A stretch of DNA of 52,574 nt from an uncultured Eubacteriales bacterium. GTDB lineage: Bacteria > Bacillota > Clostridia > Oscillospirales > CAG-272. The DNA lies in contig CATKFO010000054.1 in the NCBI GenBank assembly GCA_949747515.1, positions 1 through 52,574 of the forward strand. The letters run 5' to 3'. Below the pieces are notes generated by a model. It made no database searches. It was not told the DNA's origin and saw only the letters and a list, made by a program, of their open reading frames with translations. Position numbers and translations under genes: made by a program. Below, piece by piece: positions 1-9,164 of the stretch; position 1 is the first letter of the stretch, and each line of letters starts with the position of its first letter.

Positions 1-132
1 CCCGTTTCGCAGGAAGGACTGAACGCTTTCTCAGCGTTTATTTATGTGGAGGGAGCGGCATCTTCCATTTCAGAGATAGCTCGTTCCACGACTGTCAATA
101 AACTTTTAAACAACATTTTTCCCGCTCTTTAA
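1..132 (+). CDS. C-terminal end of an unknown gene (partial)
   Basis: An open frame runs in from the window edge and stops at a TAA at 130-132, giving about 43 residues ending in NNIFPAL. Codon choice resembles the host genes. A bidirectional hairpin terminator follows at 251-288, shared with the convergent mscS gene, which supports this being a real gene end. I do not recognise the family. Positions 133-250 hold nothing I can identify. Confidence 0.4.
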   Translation, partial: PVSQEGLNAFSAFIYVEGAASSISEIARSTTVNKLLNNIFPAL

Positions 133-250
133 GCGACGCCTCAGTATTTCTCAAACTCGATATTTGTATTAATATCGCTAAGCTTGTTTGAAAATTTTAG
201 GACGAAAGCTCCGTTATTTTTTCTTTTTATGATTAAAAGCTTATAAATAT

Positions 251-288
251 AAAAGCGTTCCTTGTTGAGTAATTTTAGGAACGCTTTT
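251..288. terminator. Bidirectional rho-independent terminator
   Basis: Twelve-base arms AAAAGCGTTCCT (251-262) and AGGAACGCTTTT (277-288) pair perfectly around a 14-nt loop, with T/A runs on both sides. It lies between the convergent partial gene (plus) and the mscS-type gene (minus). Confidence 0.8.
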
Positions 289-292
289 TCTA

Positions 293-1102
293 TTATTTCA
301 TATGTACGTCGAGCTGTGGGAACGGTATTTCAACTCCTGCTTTTGCAAATGCTCTTACGGAATCCTCTGTAAGTTCAAATCGAACCTGCCAGTAATCTTC
401 TTTTTTTACAAATACTCGAAGCTTAAGCTTTATTGAAGAATCCTCCTGAGCTGAAACAAAAACTTTTGGAGCGGGATCGTCGAAAACCAACGGGTTAACT
501 TCCGCGCACGCGATAAGCACTCGCTTGGCAAGATCAAGGTCTGTTCCGTACGCTACGGATACGTCTATATCAATACCTCTCGTAGGCTTTGCGGATAAAT
601 TTGTCACCGTCGTCGAAGACAGAATTGAGTTGGGAATATTTATGCTGCGATTGTCGACGGTGGAGAGCTTCGTATAGAATACTCCGATATCTTCAACCGT
701 TCCGTCTCCCGCGGCGGTGCAGATATAGTCTCCCGCGTGGAAGGGTTTAAATATCATTATCATTACGCCTCCGGCTAAATTGGATAACCCGCCTTGTAGC
801 GCAAGTCCTATTGCAAGACCGCAGGAACCTAAAACGGCTATAATCGTCGCTGATGGAACTCCAAGTATTTGTATAGCTATTATGACGATCAGCGAGTTTG
901 CCGCAATTCTGATTGAATTTTGAATGAGCGAGGCGATATTGCTGTCAAGCTTTCCGAAAACATTCCGTTTTTGAAGCTTTGACGAGAGCTTTTTCGTCAG
1001 TTTGAAACCTACTATCAGAATTACTGCGGCGAAAATTATATTCAGAGCAAGATTTTTTGCAATTTCAATTATCCAGCTTAATTCCGCGTTCCAGTCTACC
1101 AT
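293..1102 (-). CDS. Small-conductance mechanosensitive channel, MscS family
   Basis: A 269-residue membrane protein expected to open under membrane tension and release solutes during hypo-osmotic shock. The first ~95 residues contain three hydrophobic helices. The pore-lining helix and following beta domain carry the family signature GLALQGGLSNLAGG followed by IFKPFHAGDY. The cytoplasmic beta and alpha/beta domain follows, and the length is typical of a minimal MscS. The ATG has an AAAGGA ribosome site about 9 nt upstream. It lies 93 nt downstream of uvrB on the same strand with no clear terminator between, so partial co-transcription is possible. Family assignment is firm; the ion or osmolyte preference cannot be told. 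Confidence 0.93.
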   Translation of the reverse strand: MVDWNAELSWIIEIAKNLALNIIFAAVILIVGFKLTKKLSSKLQKRNVFGKLDSNIASLIQNSIRIAANSLIVIIAIQILGVPSATIIAVLGSCGLAIGLALQGGLSNLAGGVMIMIFKPFHAGDYICTAAGDGTVEDIGVFYTKLSTVDNRSINIPNSILSSTTVTNLSAKPTRGIDIDVSVAYGTDLDLAKRVLIACAEVNPLVFDDPAPKVFVSAQEDSSIKLKLRVFVKKEDYWQVRFELTEDSVRAFAKAGVEIPFPQLDVHMK

Positions 1103-1195
1103 TAAATTTTTTTCCTTTCAGAATATGCGTTAAATAAAGTGAAAATAAGGAAGAAGTTATTACGATGAAATCGTGCGAACCAGAATTATACTTAA

Positions 1196-3184
1196 TTATT
1201 TTGGCTCCTTCGTCGTTTCTATCTCTTTTATGCGATCGCGAAGATACGCGGCTTCTTCGAAGCGAAGCTCCTTTGCCGCTTTCTGCATTTCCGCGCGCAG
1301 GCTTTCGAGAACAGTCGAGCGATCCTTTCCCTTCGGTATATCAGCGCTTTTTCTGCCCTTTCCTTTGGAGGATTTTCCTGTTGAAGAGGCTCCTATTGTG
1401 ATAAGCTCGCGCACCTGTTTTTCGATAGTGCGCGGAGTTATTCCGTGTTCGCGGTTGTACGCTTCCTGTATTGAGCGTCTTCGGTTTGTCTCGTCTATGG
1501 CCGCTTTCATTGATCTGGTTACTGTGTCCGCGTACATGATGACTTTTCCGCCTGCGTTTCTCGCGGCTCGGCCAATGGTCTGTATCAGGGATGATTCGCT
1601 TCGCAAAAAGCCTTCTTTGTCCGCGTCTAATATGGCGACCAGCGTTACTTCAGGGAGGTCGATGCCTTCCCTGAGCAAATTTATTCCTACGAGAACGTCG
1701 TACAGACCGAGTCTGAGGTCGCGAAGCAATTCCGTGCGTTCCATCGTCTCTATGTTGTGGTGAATATATTTGACCCGAATTTCCTGCTGTTCAAGATATT
1801 CTGTAAGATCTTCCGCCATTTTTTTTGTTAAAGTGGTGACGAGAACACGCTCTCCACGTTTGGTTCTATCCTTTATTTCGCCGATCAGATCGTCGACCTG
1901 GGTCTCTACGGGACGCACGTCTATTTCAGGATCGAGGAGTCCTGTAGGACGTATGATTTGTTCTACAGTTTGTTCGGAGTGAGCGAGTTCATAATTCCCC
2001 GGAGTTGCGGACACTGTGATTACCTGTCCGAGCTTTTTTTCAAATTCCTCAAAGTAAAGAGGCCTGTTGTCGTATGCGGACGGCAGACGAAATCCGTATT
2101 CGACCAGATTTTGCTTCCTGGCGAAGTCTCCGCCGCTCATCCCTTTAACCTGAGGCAGGGTCACGTGACTCTCGTCGATAAACATAATGAAGTCTTTAGG
2201 AAAATAGTCGAGCAGAGTATATGGAGTAGAACCGGATTCACGCCCTGCGAATACGCGAGAATAGTTTTCAATTCCAGAACAATATCCGATTTCACGGATC
2301 ATTTCCATGTCGTATCTGGTTCTTTCTTCTATACGCTGCGCCTCAAGAAGCTTATTCTGAGAACGAAACCACTCTACTCTGTCCGCCATCTCTTCTTCGA
2401 TTTGAAGAATTGCTTTTTCTTTTGCGCTTTGATCTATAACATAGTGCGTCGCGGGATAAATCGCGACGTAGTTTAGCTCTTCAATAACCCCTCCTGTCAG
2501 CGGATTTATTTCCGAAACCCTGTCTATTTCGTCTCCGAAAAATTCTACGCGAATAGCCTTTTCCGAATATCCGGAAGGAAAAACTTCAAGCACGTCGCCT
2601 CGCATGCGAAAATTATTGCGTACGAAGTTCATATCGTTCCTGTCATAGTTAACGTCGATGAGCCTTGACGCAAGCTGCTCTCTCGACATGGCGAGCCCAG
2701 GTCTGATTCCAATTACCTGTCTCTGGTATTCTTCAGGCGGACCGAGCGAATATATGCAGGACACGCTGGCCACTATGATTACGTCTCGCCTTTCAAAAAG
2801 CGCAGACGTTGCGCTGTGACGCAGCTTGTCGATTTCATCGTTTATAAGCGCGTCCTTCTCGATATACATATCTTTGCCCGGAACGTACGCTTCAGGCTGA
2901 TAATAATCGTAGTAGGACACGAAGTACTCGACACTATTGTTTGGGAAAAACTCTCTGAATTCGGAACAGAGCTGGGCTGCTAGGGTCTTGTTATGTGCTA
3001 AAACTAGTGTAGGTCTGTTAACATTCGCTATAATATTTGCCATAGTAAATGTTTTACCGGAACCCGTAACACCTAGTAAAACCTGCTCTTTTAAACCATT
3101 TTGGATGCCTTCTGTTAGCTTCTTAATAGCTTCAGGCTGATCACCTGTGGGTTTATAGGGTGATACTAATTCAAACTTGTCCAT
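1196..3184 (-). CDS. uvrB: Excinuclease ABC subunit B, chimeric host/element gene
   Basis: UvrB is the damage-verifying helicase-like subunit of nucleotide excision repair; UvrA loads it and UvrC cuts. The 662-residue length is normal. Visible are Walker [14 protein letters not shown] (about 38-50), the [13 protein letters not shown] beta-hairpin region just after residue 90, helicase motifs ending in QTIGRAARN, and a C-terminal UVR motif ([13 protein letters not shown]). Codons 1-90 (3184 to 2915) are AT-rich and differ from the host copy at 16362-16093, while the rest uses host-like codons, so an integrating element has replaced the 5' end. Ribosome site AAGGAGGG lies about 12 nt before the ATG. 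uvrA is not adjacent. Confidence 0.97.
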   Translation of the reverse strand: MDKFELVSPYKPTGDQPEAIKKLTEGIQNGLKEQVLLGVTGSGKTFTMANIIANVNRPTLVLAHNKTLAAQLCSEFREFFPNNSVEYFVSYYDYYQPEAYVPGKDMYIEKDALINDEIDKLRHSATSALFERRDVIIVASVSCIYSLGPPEEYQRQVIGIRPGLAMSREQLASRLIDVNYDRNDMNFVRNNFRMRGDVLEVFPSGYSEKAIRVEFFGDEIDRVSEINPLTGGVIEELNYVAIYPATHYVIDQSAKEKAILQIEEEMADRVEWFRSQNKLLEAQRIEERTRYDMEMIREIGYCSGIENYSRVFAGRESGSTPYTLLDYFPKDFIMFIDESHVTLPQVKGMSGGDFARKQNLVEYGFRLPSAYDNRPLYFEEFEKKLGQVITVSATPGNYELAHSEQTVEQIIRPTGLLDPEIDVRPVETQVDDLIGEIKDRTKRGERVLVTTLTKKMAEDLTEYLEQQEIRVKYIHHNIETMERTELLRDLRLGLYDVLVGINLLREGIDLPEVTLVAILDADKEGFLRSESSLIQTIGRAARNAGGKVIMYADTVTRSMKAAIDETNRRRSIQEAYNREHGITPRTIEKQVRELITIGASSTGKSSKGKGRKSADIPKGKDRSTVLESLRAEMQKAAKELRFEEAAYLRDRIKEIETTKEPK
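2913..2935. other. attL region (uvrB codons 84-91)
   Basis: The plus-strand sequence starting TAGGA at 2913 matches the right end starting TAGGA at 16091 with the pattern TAGGAnACnAAGTAnTC. To the left is host-like uvrB, to the right element-like uvrB. Only short exact identity remains (5 bp), so the strand-exchange point is an inference. Confidence 0.55.
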
Positions 3185-3298
3185 AGCAGCTTTAGACCCT
3201 CCTTTTCTTAAAGATAATGAATACTTTCTCCGTAGCGATTCGTCACTTCAAATAGGTCTTATGACGAATTTAGCAACAAATATTTAGTCTATTAAGTT

Positions 3299-3326
3299 AT
3301 TATACCACAATCGCAATTAAAATCAA
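3299..3326 (-). promoter_or_regulatory. Element-borne promoter for chimeric uvrB
   Basis: On the minus strand TTGATT (3326-3321) and TATAAT (3304-3299) are separated by 16 nt and point at uvrB about 115 nt downstream. The sequence is inside the element, so uvrB is now transcribed from element DNA rather than from its original promoter at 16458-16430. Confidence 0.65.
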
Positions 3327-3396
3327 AGATTTTTGCGTGAACTTTCTTAAAAACCTACTCTTCATTTATTGCAATGAGATTATTATATATGGCGTT

Positions 3397-4707
3397 TCAT
3401 TTGGCAAGTAAAAAACCATATAATTTTACTCCCAACATACGTTTCAGTAGAGTATTGTTCAAAAAGCTCTGCTCGTCTGTATATACATTGTTTATTGGTC
3501 TCTCGAAAAGCACTTCTTCAGGCAGTATTTCAGCAATAAATGAATCCATATCGGATGAGCAATCCTCTATTATCTTTTTCATATCGCCATACACATCAAC
3601 CGAAAGTATTGTCTTCGCATGTCCAAGACTAGACGAAATTGCCTTTAATGATACATCGTCCTTCATCAGCAGAGTAGCGTATGTATGCCGGAGATCGTGA
3701 AAACGGATATCCGGCAAATTGCTTTCTCTTAGCAACTTCTTAAAGGGTTTATATACGAAAGAGGCGCTCCGCGGTCTTCCATAAGTTGAACAACAAATGT
3801 AATTCAAATCCTGAAATTGATTAGACCTCCTACGCTTATTATTCTCATACCGTTGACGCTCTTCCATGATAGAGTTATAAACAATATCTGGCAAGTAAAT
3901 TATGCGATCACTTGACTTTGTCTTCAGAGGAATCTCCTGTTTTGTTGCAGTTTTAGGATTTATAACGTCTTTATTTAGATCTCTCCCCAATTGCCGCTGG
4001 ATATGAATTGTTCTATTCAAATAATCAACATCTGAATACTTTAGACCGAGTATTTCACTTTTTCGAAGACCAAGCAAACCCGCAAAAAGTATCGGCAAAT
4101 ACATTGTTGTGCCTCTGCTGATTTCTATTAAACAACTTAACTGATCGACAGATAGTGTGTTTTGTGAATCAATGTTAACGTTGCGATAACCCATATTCAA
4201 ATGTTCTGTTTTTGGTATTCGAATACCATCTGCAGGGTTGCAAGCAATATAGTTGTTCTGCTCTGCATATCTAAGGGCCGTTTGAATAATAACCCTGCTT
4301 TGTTTGGCAGATTCTAAAGAATGCTGGGATACCACTCGATATAGTTCAACTATGTGACCTCTATTTAGTTTTGAAACCGTTATGCCTCCAATTTTGGGAA
4401 TGATATGATTCTTCAAATTGTAATAATATGTGCTATACGTAGAAGCCTTAATTTTAGGTTTCATCACGTCATTTAACCACATATCGAAATATTCGCCAAC
4501 AGTCAATGTTTCATTCAACACATACCTCCCACTATACAGTTCGGCAATAATTTGATTTCGTTGTGTTTCCGCATCCGATTTTTTCTTATAACCGCCGATT
4601 TGTTTTCTCTGCTGAGTACCATCTGGAAAAATTAACAGCAAACGAAATCCATATCTATTTCTCATTTTCATTACTTTCCCAATTCTGAAATCGACATAGT
4701 TTCTCAT
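3397..4707 (-). CDS. Tyrosine recombinase/integrase (second of tandem pair)
   Basis: A 436-residue phage-type integrase. It has an N-terminal arm-binding-like region, a core-binding SAM-like domain at about 80-180, and a catalytic domain with the first Arg in GLLGLRKSEILGL, the box II HDLRHTYATLL, LGHAKTILSVDVY and the nucleophile Tyr in DVYGD. About 45 residues follow the Tyr, slightly long for the family. Its ATG overlaps the TGA of the upstream integrase (ATGA, 4707-4704), so translation is probably coupled. It lies at the left end of the element, pointing toward attL, as expected of the enzyme that integrates the element into uvrB. Confidence 0.93.
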   Translation of the reverse strand: MRNYVDFRIGKVMKMRNRYGFRLLLIFPDGTQQRKQIGGYKKKSDAETQRNQIIAELYSGRYVLNETLTVGEYFDMWLNDVMKPKIKASTYSTYYYNLKNHIIPKIGGITVSKLNRGHIVELYRVVSQHSLESAKQSRVIIQTALRYAEQNNYIACNPADGIRIPKTEHLNMGYRNVNIDSQNTLSVDQLSCLIEISRGTTMYLPILFAGLLGLRKSEILGLKYSDVDYLNRTIHIQRQLGRDLNKDVINPKTATKQEIPLKTKSSDRIIYLPDIVYNSIMEERQRYENNKRRRSNQFQDLNYICCSTYGRPRSASFVYKPFKKLLRESNLPDIRFHDLRHTYATLLMKDDVSLKAISSSLGHAKTILSVDVYGDMKKIIEDCSSDMDSFIAEILPEEVLFERPINNVYTDEQSFLNNTLLKRMLGVKLYGFLLAK

Positions 4708-5885
4708 TGTATTTCACCGCTTTCATCAACAGGGAAAGTTTTGTTAATGAAACGTAAAATCTGTTTATTTCCTTCCATCACATCACAATAGTGTTCAAAA
4801 GTCGTATGAATTGAACTATGTCCAAGCAGACCGGATATCTTTTCTAATGCTACACCCTTCTCTAATAGTACTGTAGCAAACATATGCCTCAGGTCATGTG
4901 CTGTGATCTTTGGAACGCCACTTCTTTTACACGCACGGATTAACGCATTGTTAAAAGCGGACAAGCTATGCGGTTCGCCATTTTTCTAGCAAGAAACATA
5001 ATCATAGTCGTGATACCCATTTCCATACTTCTCTTTATTCTTCTTAACTTGTTCTTTTTGCCTTTGCAGTTCAACAGAAACAATTTCGGGGATCCTTATT
5101 GTTCTATAACTATTCTCTGTTTTAGGAGCCTTTTCAATTAATCTCTGTCCAATTCTTTTGCCACTATCATCAAAAATATATTCATTAGCTAATTGTCTCG
5201 AGATAGAAATTGTTCTGTTCTCAAAGTCACAATCAGAAAATTTGAGTCCAAGTATTTCCCCCTTACGCAATCCGCATAATAAACCTAGCATTGTTTCTGT
5301 TAACCACTCAGTATCACAAATCACAGCCATTAATCTACGCAGCTGATCAACCTGTAATATTGTCGTTTTAGTCTTACCCCTGGGATAGGATTTCGCGCAA
5401 ACAATTGGATTGGTGTTAACAAAACTTTCAGCCATTGCATTTCGCATTGCTATATTTAATAACTCACGCGCCTTATTTGCAGATGATTTCGTATAACCGG
5501 AAATGCGCTCAAGCAAAGCATCGAAATAATCTGCATTGCAGTATCTTATCGGAATATCCCCCAAATTCGGCAATATAAAATTGTTCAGAACAATTTCATA
5601 TACCATCCTTGTTGAAGATTCAATTGTAGGTACATATACATCATAAAACCAATATTTCAAATAATCAGCAAGCAGCATGTCACCACGGCTCGCAGGATAT
5701 AAACCACGTTTTTGTTTTTCAAAATCATTTAGCATTCTTTTGTAACTTTCCCTGGCTTCTTGTGCAGATTTAAAACCTCCCTTCTTGCTATATCCAACGG
5801 AGTAATCTTCGCGAAAATATTTAGTTCGATGATACCATGATCCGTTGTAGAAAAATGCGTCACTTTTTGTTTTTGCCATGTACAA
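4704..5885 (-). pseudogene. Tyrosine recombinase with an in-frame amber codon
   Basis: One reading frame of about 393 codons encodes a phage-type integrase, interrupted by a single TAG at 4988-4986. The upstream 299 residues give the arm- and core-binding domains and the first catalytic Arg (LGLLCGLRKGEILGL). The downstream part resumes in the same frame (KNGEPHSLSAFNNAL) and holds HDLRHMFATVL, LGHSSIHTTFEHY and the Tyr nucleophile. Without readthrough the N-terminal product lacks box II and the Tyr. A TTG at 4964 could restart the distal part. TAG ends ordinary genes here (rsmH, the M23 gene), so reassignment is unlikely; recent nonsense mutation or sequencing error are the simple readings. 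The ATG has AAAGGAG upstream. Confidence 0.85.
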
Positions 5886-5904
5886 ACACTCCTTTATAAA
5901 ATTG

Positions 5905-5921
5905 GTACAGAAATATTGTAC
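5905..5921. promoter_or_regulatory. Possible operator in the int / HTH-ART divergent region
   Basis: GTACA (5905-5909) and TGTAC (5917-5921) form an inverted repeat with a 7-nt spacer between the divergent integrase and HTH-ART genes. A small dyad like this could bind the XRE-type HTH encoded next door. The arms are short, so it could be chance. Confidence 0.3.
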
Positions 5922-5964
5922 ACGGCATTAAGAAAAGCAAGTAAAATATATTTTGAATTTTCTA

Positions 5965-5993
5965 TTGTATTGCGAGTTGCGTTATGTTATAAT
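5965..5993 (+). promoter_or_regulatory. Promoter of the HTH-ART/Gabija/SIR2 operon
   Basis: TTGTAT (5965-5970) and TATAAT (5988-5993) with a 17-nt spacer, 44 nt before the ATG of the HTH-ART gene. No other strong promoter or terminator is evident until 12532, so it may drive all five genes. Confidence 0.65.
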
Positions 5994-6036
5994 AATATTG
6001 CACAAATGTTATATTCACAATAAAGAGGTTGATTAT

Positions 6037-6885
6037 ATGAAACACTCCGATATTATAAAGTCCATCCGGGCAAAATTAAATTTAAGCCAAGCAGATCTGG
6101 CTGAAAAATTAGGTGTAAGTTTTGCAACTGTAAATCGATGGGAAAAAGGTCATTGCGAGCCTTCGCAGATTGCCCTAAACGCAATCAAAAATCTTTGCAT
6201 TCAAAACAGTATCGACTATTCACAATACGAGGGAAATAATTATTACATCGGTAGCGGTTCAATTGTGTTGTATCACGGCTCCAAATCTGGTATTGACGGC
6301 CAAATCAAGCCTATTAGCAGGGGGCGTTGTGATTTTGGCAAAGGATTTTATATGGGGACGGATAAATCACAACCGCTAACCCTTATCTGTAATTATCCCG
6401 AAGCCAAATTATATACGTTAAAAGCCAATCTGAACGGTCTAAAAGTGCTGGATGTTGAAGTAGGCATCGATTGGGCTTTACTCGTTGCCTATAACCGAGG
6501 AAAAATGGAGTCTGCTAAAGGCACCTCCATCTATAAAAGAATTGCAGAGATGGCTGACGACTGTGATATGATCATCGGTTTTATTGCGAATGATAGAATG
6601 TTCGTTGTTCTAGATCGTTTCTTTAATGGCGAAATCACCGATGCAGCACTGATAAACAGCTTGTCCGCATTAAAACTAGGAAAACAGTACGTAGCTCTTA
6701 CAGATAAAGCTTGCAAGCAGATTGAAATTATAGAAGAAAAAGCGCTTACAGAAAAAGACCGGGAATACTTGAAATACGAAAGCGAAGAAAATCGAACAAG
6801 AGGCATCGCTTTAGCAAACGAGATTTGTATAAAACATCGGCGAGACGGTTTGTTCTTCGACGAAATTATAAAGGTTGGTGAATAA
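6037..6885 (+). CDS. XRE-type HTH fused to a DUF3990/ADP-ribosyltransferase-like domain
   Basis: A 282-residue protein. Residues ~5-60 are a lambda-repressor-type HTH (LNLSQADLAEKLGVSFATV, then NRWEKG). From ~77 a DUF3990-type domain begins with LYHGSKSG, followed by DFGKGFYMGTD. The His in YHGS and Tyr in GKGFY resemble the H-Y positions of PARP/toxin-type ADP-ribosyltransferases. I chose the ATG at 6037 because it has AGAGG upstream and starts just before the HTH; a longer frame upstream has no ribosome site. The next gene follows after 1 nt. The likely role, by inference, is a self-regulating toxin-like or sensor protein that binds its own promoter. Neither catalytic activity nor the target can be established from sequence. 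Confidence 0.75.
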   Translation: MKHSDIIKSIRAKLNLSQADLAEKLGVSFATVNRWEKGHCEPSQIALNAIKNLCIQNSIDYSQYEGNNYYIGSGSIVLYHGSKSGIDGQIKPISRGRCDFGKGFYMGTDKSQPLTLICNYPEAKLYTLKANLNGLKVLDVEVGIDWALLVAYNRGKMESAKGTSIYKRIAEMADDCDMIIGFIANDRMFVVLDRFFNGEITDAALINSLSALKLGKQYVALTDKACKQIEIIEEKALTEKDREYLKYESEENRTRGIALANEICIKHRRDGLFFDEIIKVGE

Positions 6886-6886
6886 T

Positions 6887-7312
6887 ATGAGCGAGCTTAA
6901 TCAACAAGAATTACAAATGTGTGATATTCAAGGAAGGCTCTTTGAATTATCCCTAAAAAGTGGATACGACTCCCCTGCTTTCATTAAAGCATTTATGAAC
7001 AGCAAAGCCGCTGCTGCATTAGACGATACCTATGATCGCCTTCAGTGGGCCGGTGAAGAGTATATTCTCGAAGAATTAAACGAAGAGGTCGGAGGTCTGA
7101 CACCCGCAGGAAAAACCTTTTCTAATGAGGTTTTGTATTGGACAGGTTATACCTATCGATACTGGCACTATTATACCGGAGAATCCAGCAAGGAAATTTT
7201 CAAAATTGCCGGTCCTGACATTATGAACCAGAGTTGGTTAGGATTTCACACTTTGAGTGTGAGTATGGCTATTGATGATTTGAAGGACATTTACAAGAAA
7301 AAGAATCAGTAA
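6887..7312 (+). CDS. Small acidic protein, putative partner/antitoxin of the HTH-ART protein
   Basis: A 141-residue, mostly helical acidic protein with a Tyr/Trp-rich middle (LYWTGYTYRYWHYYTGE). No enzyme motif is visible. It starts 1 nt after the HTH-ART stop, and gajA starts 13 nt after its own stop, so it sits inside a tight operon. Small genes of this kind commonly follow DUF3990-type genes in Firmicutes, and an antitoxin or adaptor role is an inference from position. A GTG start 12 nt earlier is possible; I prefer the ATG at 6887. Confidence 0.6.
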   Translation: MSELNQQELQMCDIQGRLFELSLKSGYDSPAFIKAFMNSKAAAALDDTYDRLQWAGEEYILEELNEEVGGLTPAGKTFSNEVLYWTGYTYRYWHYYTGESSKEIFKIAGPDIMNQSWLGFHTLSVSMAIDDLKDIYKKKNQ

Positions 7313-7325
7313 CGGAGGAAATAAT

Positions 7326-9164
7326 TTGTATATTTCAAAGCTATCTGTTAAAGGATATAAAAATTCACGTAACGTTTCTGAAATTCCACTTCAGCGCGGG
7401 TTGAATATTCTGCTAGGTGAAAATGGTTGCGGAAAAACCGCCATTATTAATTCTCTAAGATTGATTTTAAGAGAACATGAGTCATACTCTTCCCTTAGCA
7501 CAGATGACTTTTATTGTTCTCTTGATAAGAGTCACAAAGAATCAGAAATAGAGATAGATGCTGATTTTTCTGGATTAAGCGAAAACGAAACTATTACATT
7601 CCTGACATGGTGTGATGAAGAGTTTAACGCTCATCTTCATATGTCCATATCTGAGAATGCTGCACGCCCTGGTTATTTCAAACGAAAATATTGGGGCGGT
7701 AATTCTGCATCCAGCATATTTGAAGAGGATACTTTCGATAGAGTTGAGTGCATTTACTTACCTCCCCTGCGTGATGCCGAATCTAAACTTTCAAATGGTA
7801 AGCGCTCACGTCTCGCACTTCTATTGAAGAAGCAATATGGCGATAATACAGATTCTTTAGTGGACAGTGTCAGAACCTTTAACAACCGGATTACCGAAAA
7901 CACTGATGGGCAATACAATGAAATTGATACCGTTAGATCAAAAATTAACACAAAGATCAAAGACGCACTTGGTTCACAACTTGGTCAAAGCATAAATCTA
8001 CAGTTCACCGAAACAACATTTAATAAAATCATTGAAAACATTCGCATGGTCTTTTTTCCGCATAGCGGCGAAACCGACATTGAAAAGTTTCGTGACTTAG
8101 CTACAAATAGCTTGGGGTATAACAACTTATTGTACATTGCAACTGTTTTCTCTGAATTGGAATTAATTAAAGATTCCGATGTTTTTACTGTTCTATTGAT
8201 TGAAGAACCCGAAGCCCATTTACATCCTCAGCTACAAATAAAATTTATCAAATATCTTCAGTCACTTTCTGAAACTTTACCCAATGCACAAATTATAGTT
8301 TCCACTCATTCGCCGGTACTCGCATCATCTGTTAATATCAATCGCTTAATACATCTTACTGAGAAAGCAGATAAGATTATTGCTACCGCTATGTCCAACA
8401 AAAACTTTGGAAATACTGTATCTTTAGATTACATCAATCGTTGGCTTGATGTTACAAAGTCTACAATGTTGTTTTCTCGCGGCATTATCCTTGTAGAAGG
8501 CATTGCTGAAGCTCTGCTTATACCTCGTCTAGCCGAAATTGTGTTGAAGAACTACAACAAATATACTAACGAAAACGGAAAACCCATTGTCGCAGATACT
8601 TTGGACGAAATGGGCATTTCTGTAATTAATATCAACGGCATAAACTTTATGCATTTTATGAAACTGTTCGGTAATTTTAACGGTTCTTCTGGTTCGAATA
8701 TTCCAATTTACTGTGCGGGTTTGACCGACAGAGATCCTGGCAAAGAAGTTTTCCCTGTTAAAGGCTCTACTCCTGTATGCGAAAACCCTATGAATGATTA
8801 TTTTGCCGAAATAAATCAAAATGAATATACCAAATTATACATATCACCCTTAAAAACCTTTGAGTATGACTTAGGAATTGACAATCCAGTTACTCTTGCA
8901 ACAACGCTAAAGAGTGTATGGGCAAATGAGACAGGTTCTGTTCAAACAGAATTGACCGCCATCATTAATAGAGGCGGTGTATACGGAAATGTTGACGACT
9001 TAACTAAAGATTGTAAATTCATTTATGAGCATATCGAAACAGTTGGAAAAGGGATTTTCGCTCATACATTATCCCAAAATATTAGCGATGATTTTACTGT
9101 GCCTCAATACATAGAAAAAGCCATATTGTGGGCCTGTGGGGGAATAATATATGACCACAACTGA
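7326..9164 (+). CDS. gajA: GajA-like OLD-family ATPase/TOPRIM nuclease (Gabija)
   Basis: A 612-residue class 2 OLD protein. The N-terminal ABC-type ATPase domain has Walker A GENGCGKT (31-38), Walker B/signature LLIEEPEAHLHPQ near 290 and STHSPVL near 325. The C-terminal TOPRIM domain shows ILVEGIAEALLIPRL near 388 (metal-binding Glu) and GLTDRDPGKE near 468. In Gabija, GajA is a nucleotide-sensing DNA-cutting enzyme that works with GajB against phage. The start is TTG at 7326, preceded by a strong GGAGG; the protein start MYISKLSVKGYK matches the usual OLD N-terminus. Its last 14 nt overlap gajB, the usual Gabija pairing. Confidence 0.88.
   Translation: MYISKLSVKGYKNSRNVSEIPLQRGLNILLGENGCGKTAIINSLRLILREHESYSSLSTDDFYCSLDKSHKESEIEIDADFSGLSENETITFLTWCDEEFNAHLHMSISENAARPGYFKRKYWGGNSASSIFEEDTFDRVECIYLPPLRDAESKLSNGKRSRLALLLKKQYGDNTDSLVDSVRTFNNRITENTDGQYNEIDTVRSKINTKIKDALGSQLGQSINLQFTETTFNKIIENIRMVFFPHSGETDIEKFRDLATNSLGYNNLLYIATVFSELELIKDSDVFTVLLIEEPEAHLHPQLQIKFIKYLQSLSETLPNAQIIVSTHSPVLASSVNINRLIHLTEKADKIIATAMSNKNFGNTVSLDYINRWLDVTKSTMLFSRGIILVEGIAEALLIPRLAEIVLKNYNKYTNENGKPIVADTLDEMGISVININGINFMHFMKLFGNFNGSSGSNIPIYCAGLTDRDPGKEVFPVKGSTPVCENPMNDYFAEINQNEYTKLYISPLKTFEYDLGIDNPVTLATTLKSVWANETGSVQTELTAIINRGGVYGNVDDLTKDCKFIYEHIETVGKGIFAHTLSQNISDDFTVPQYIEKAILWACGGIIYDHN

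Noticed and set aside
1173..2476. Plus-strand open frames across uvrB
   Set aside because: They are antisense to a strongly conserved gene, lack ribosome sites and have no recognisable family.
4986..4988. Amber codon in the integrase as a sign of a recoded stop (pyrrolysine or suppressor code)
   Set aside because: rsmH and the M23 gene end in TAG at sensible positions, and no other gene shows internal TAG, so a plain nonsense change is simpler.
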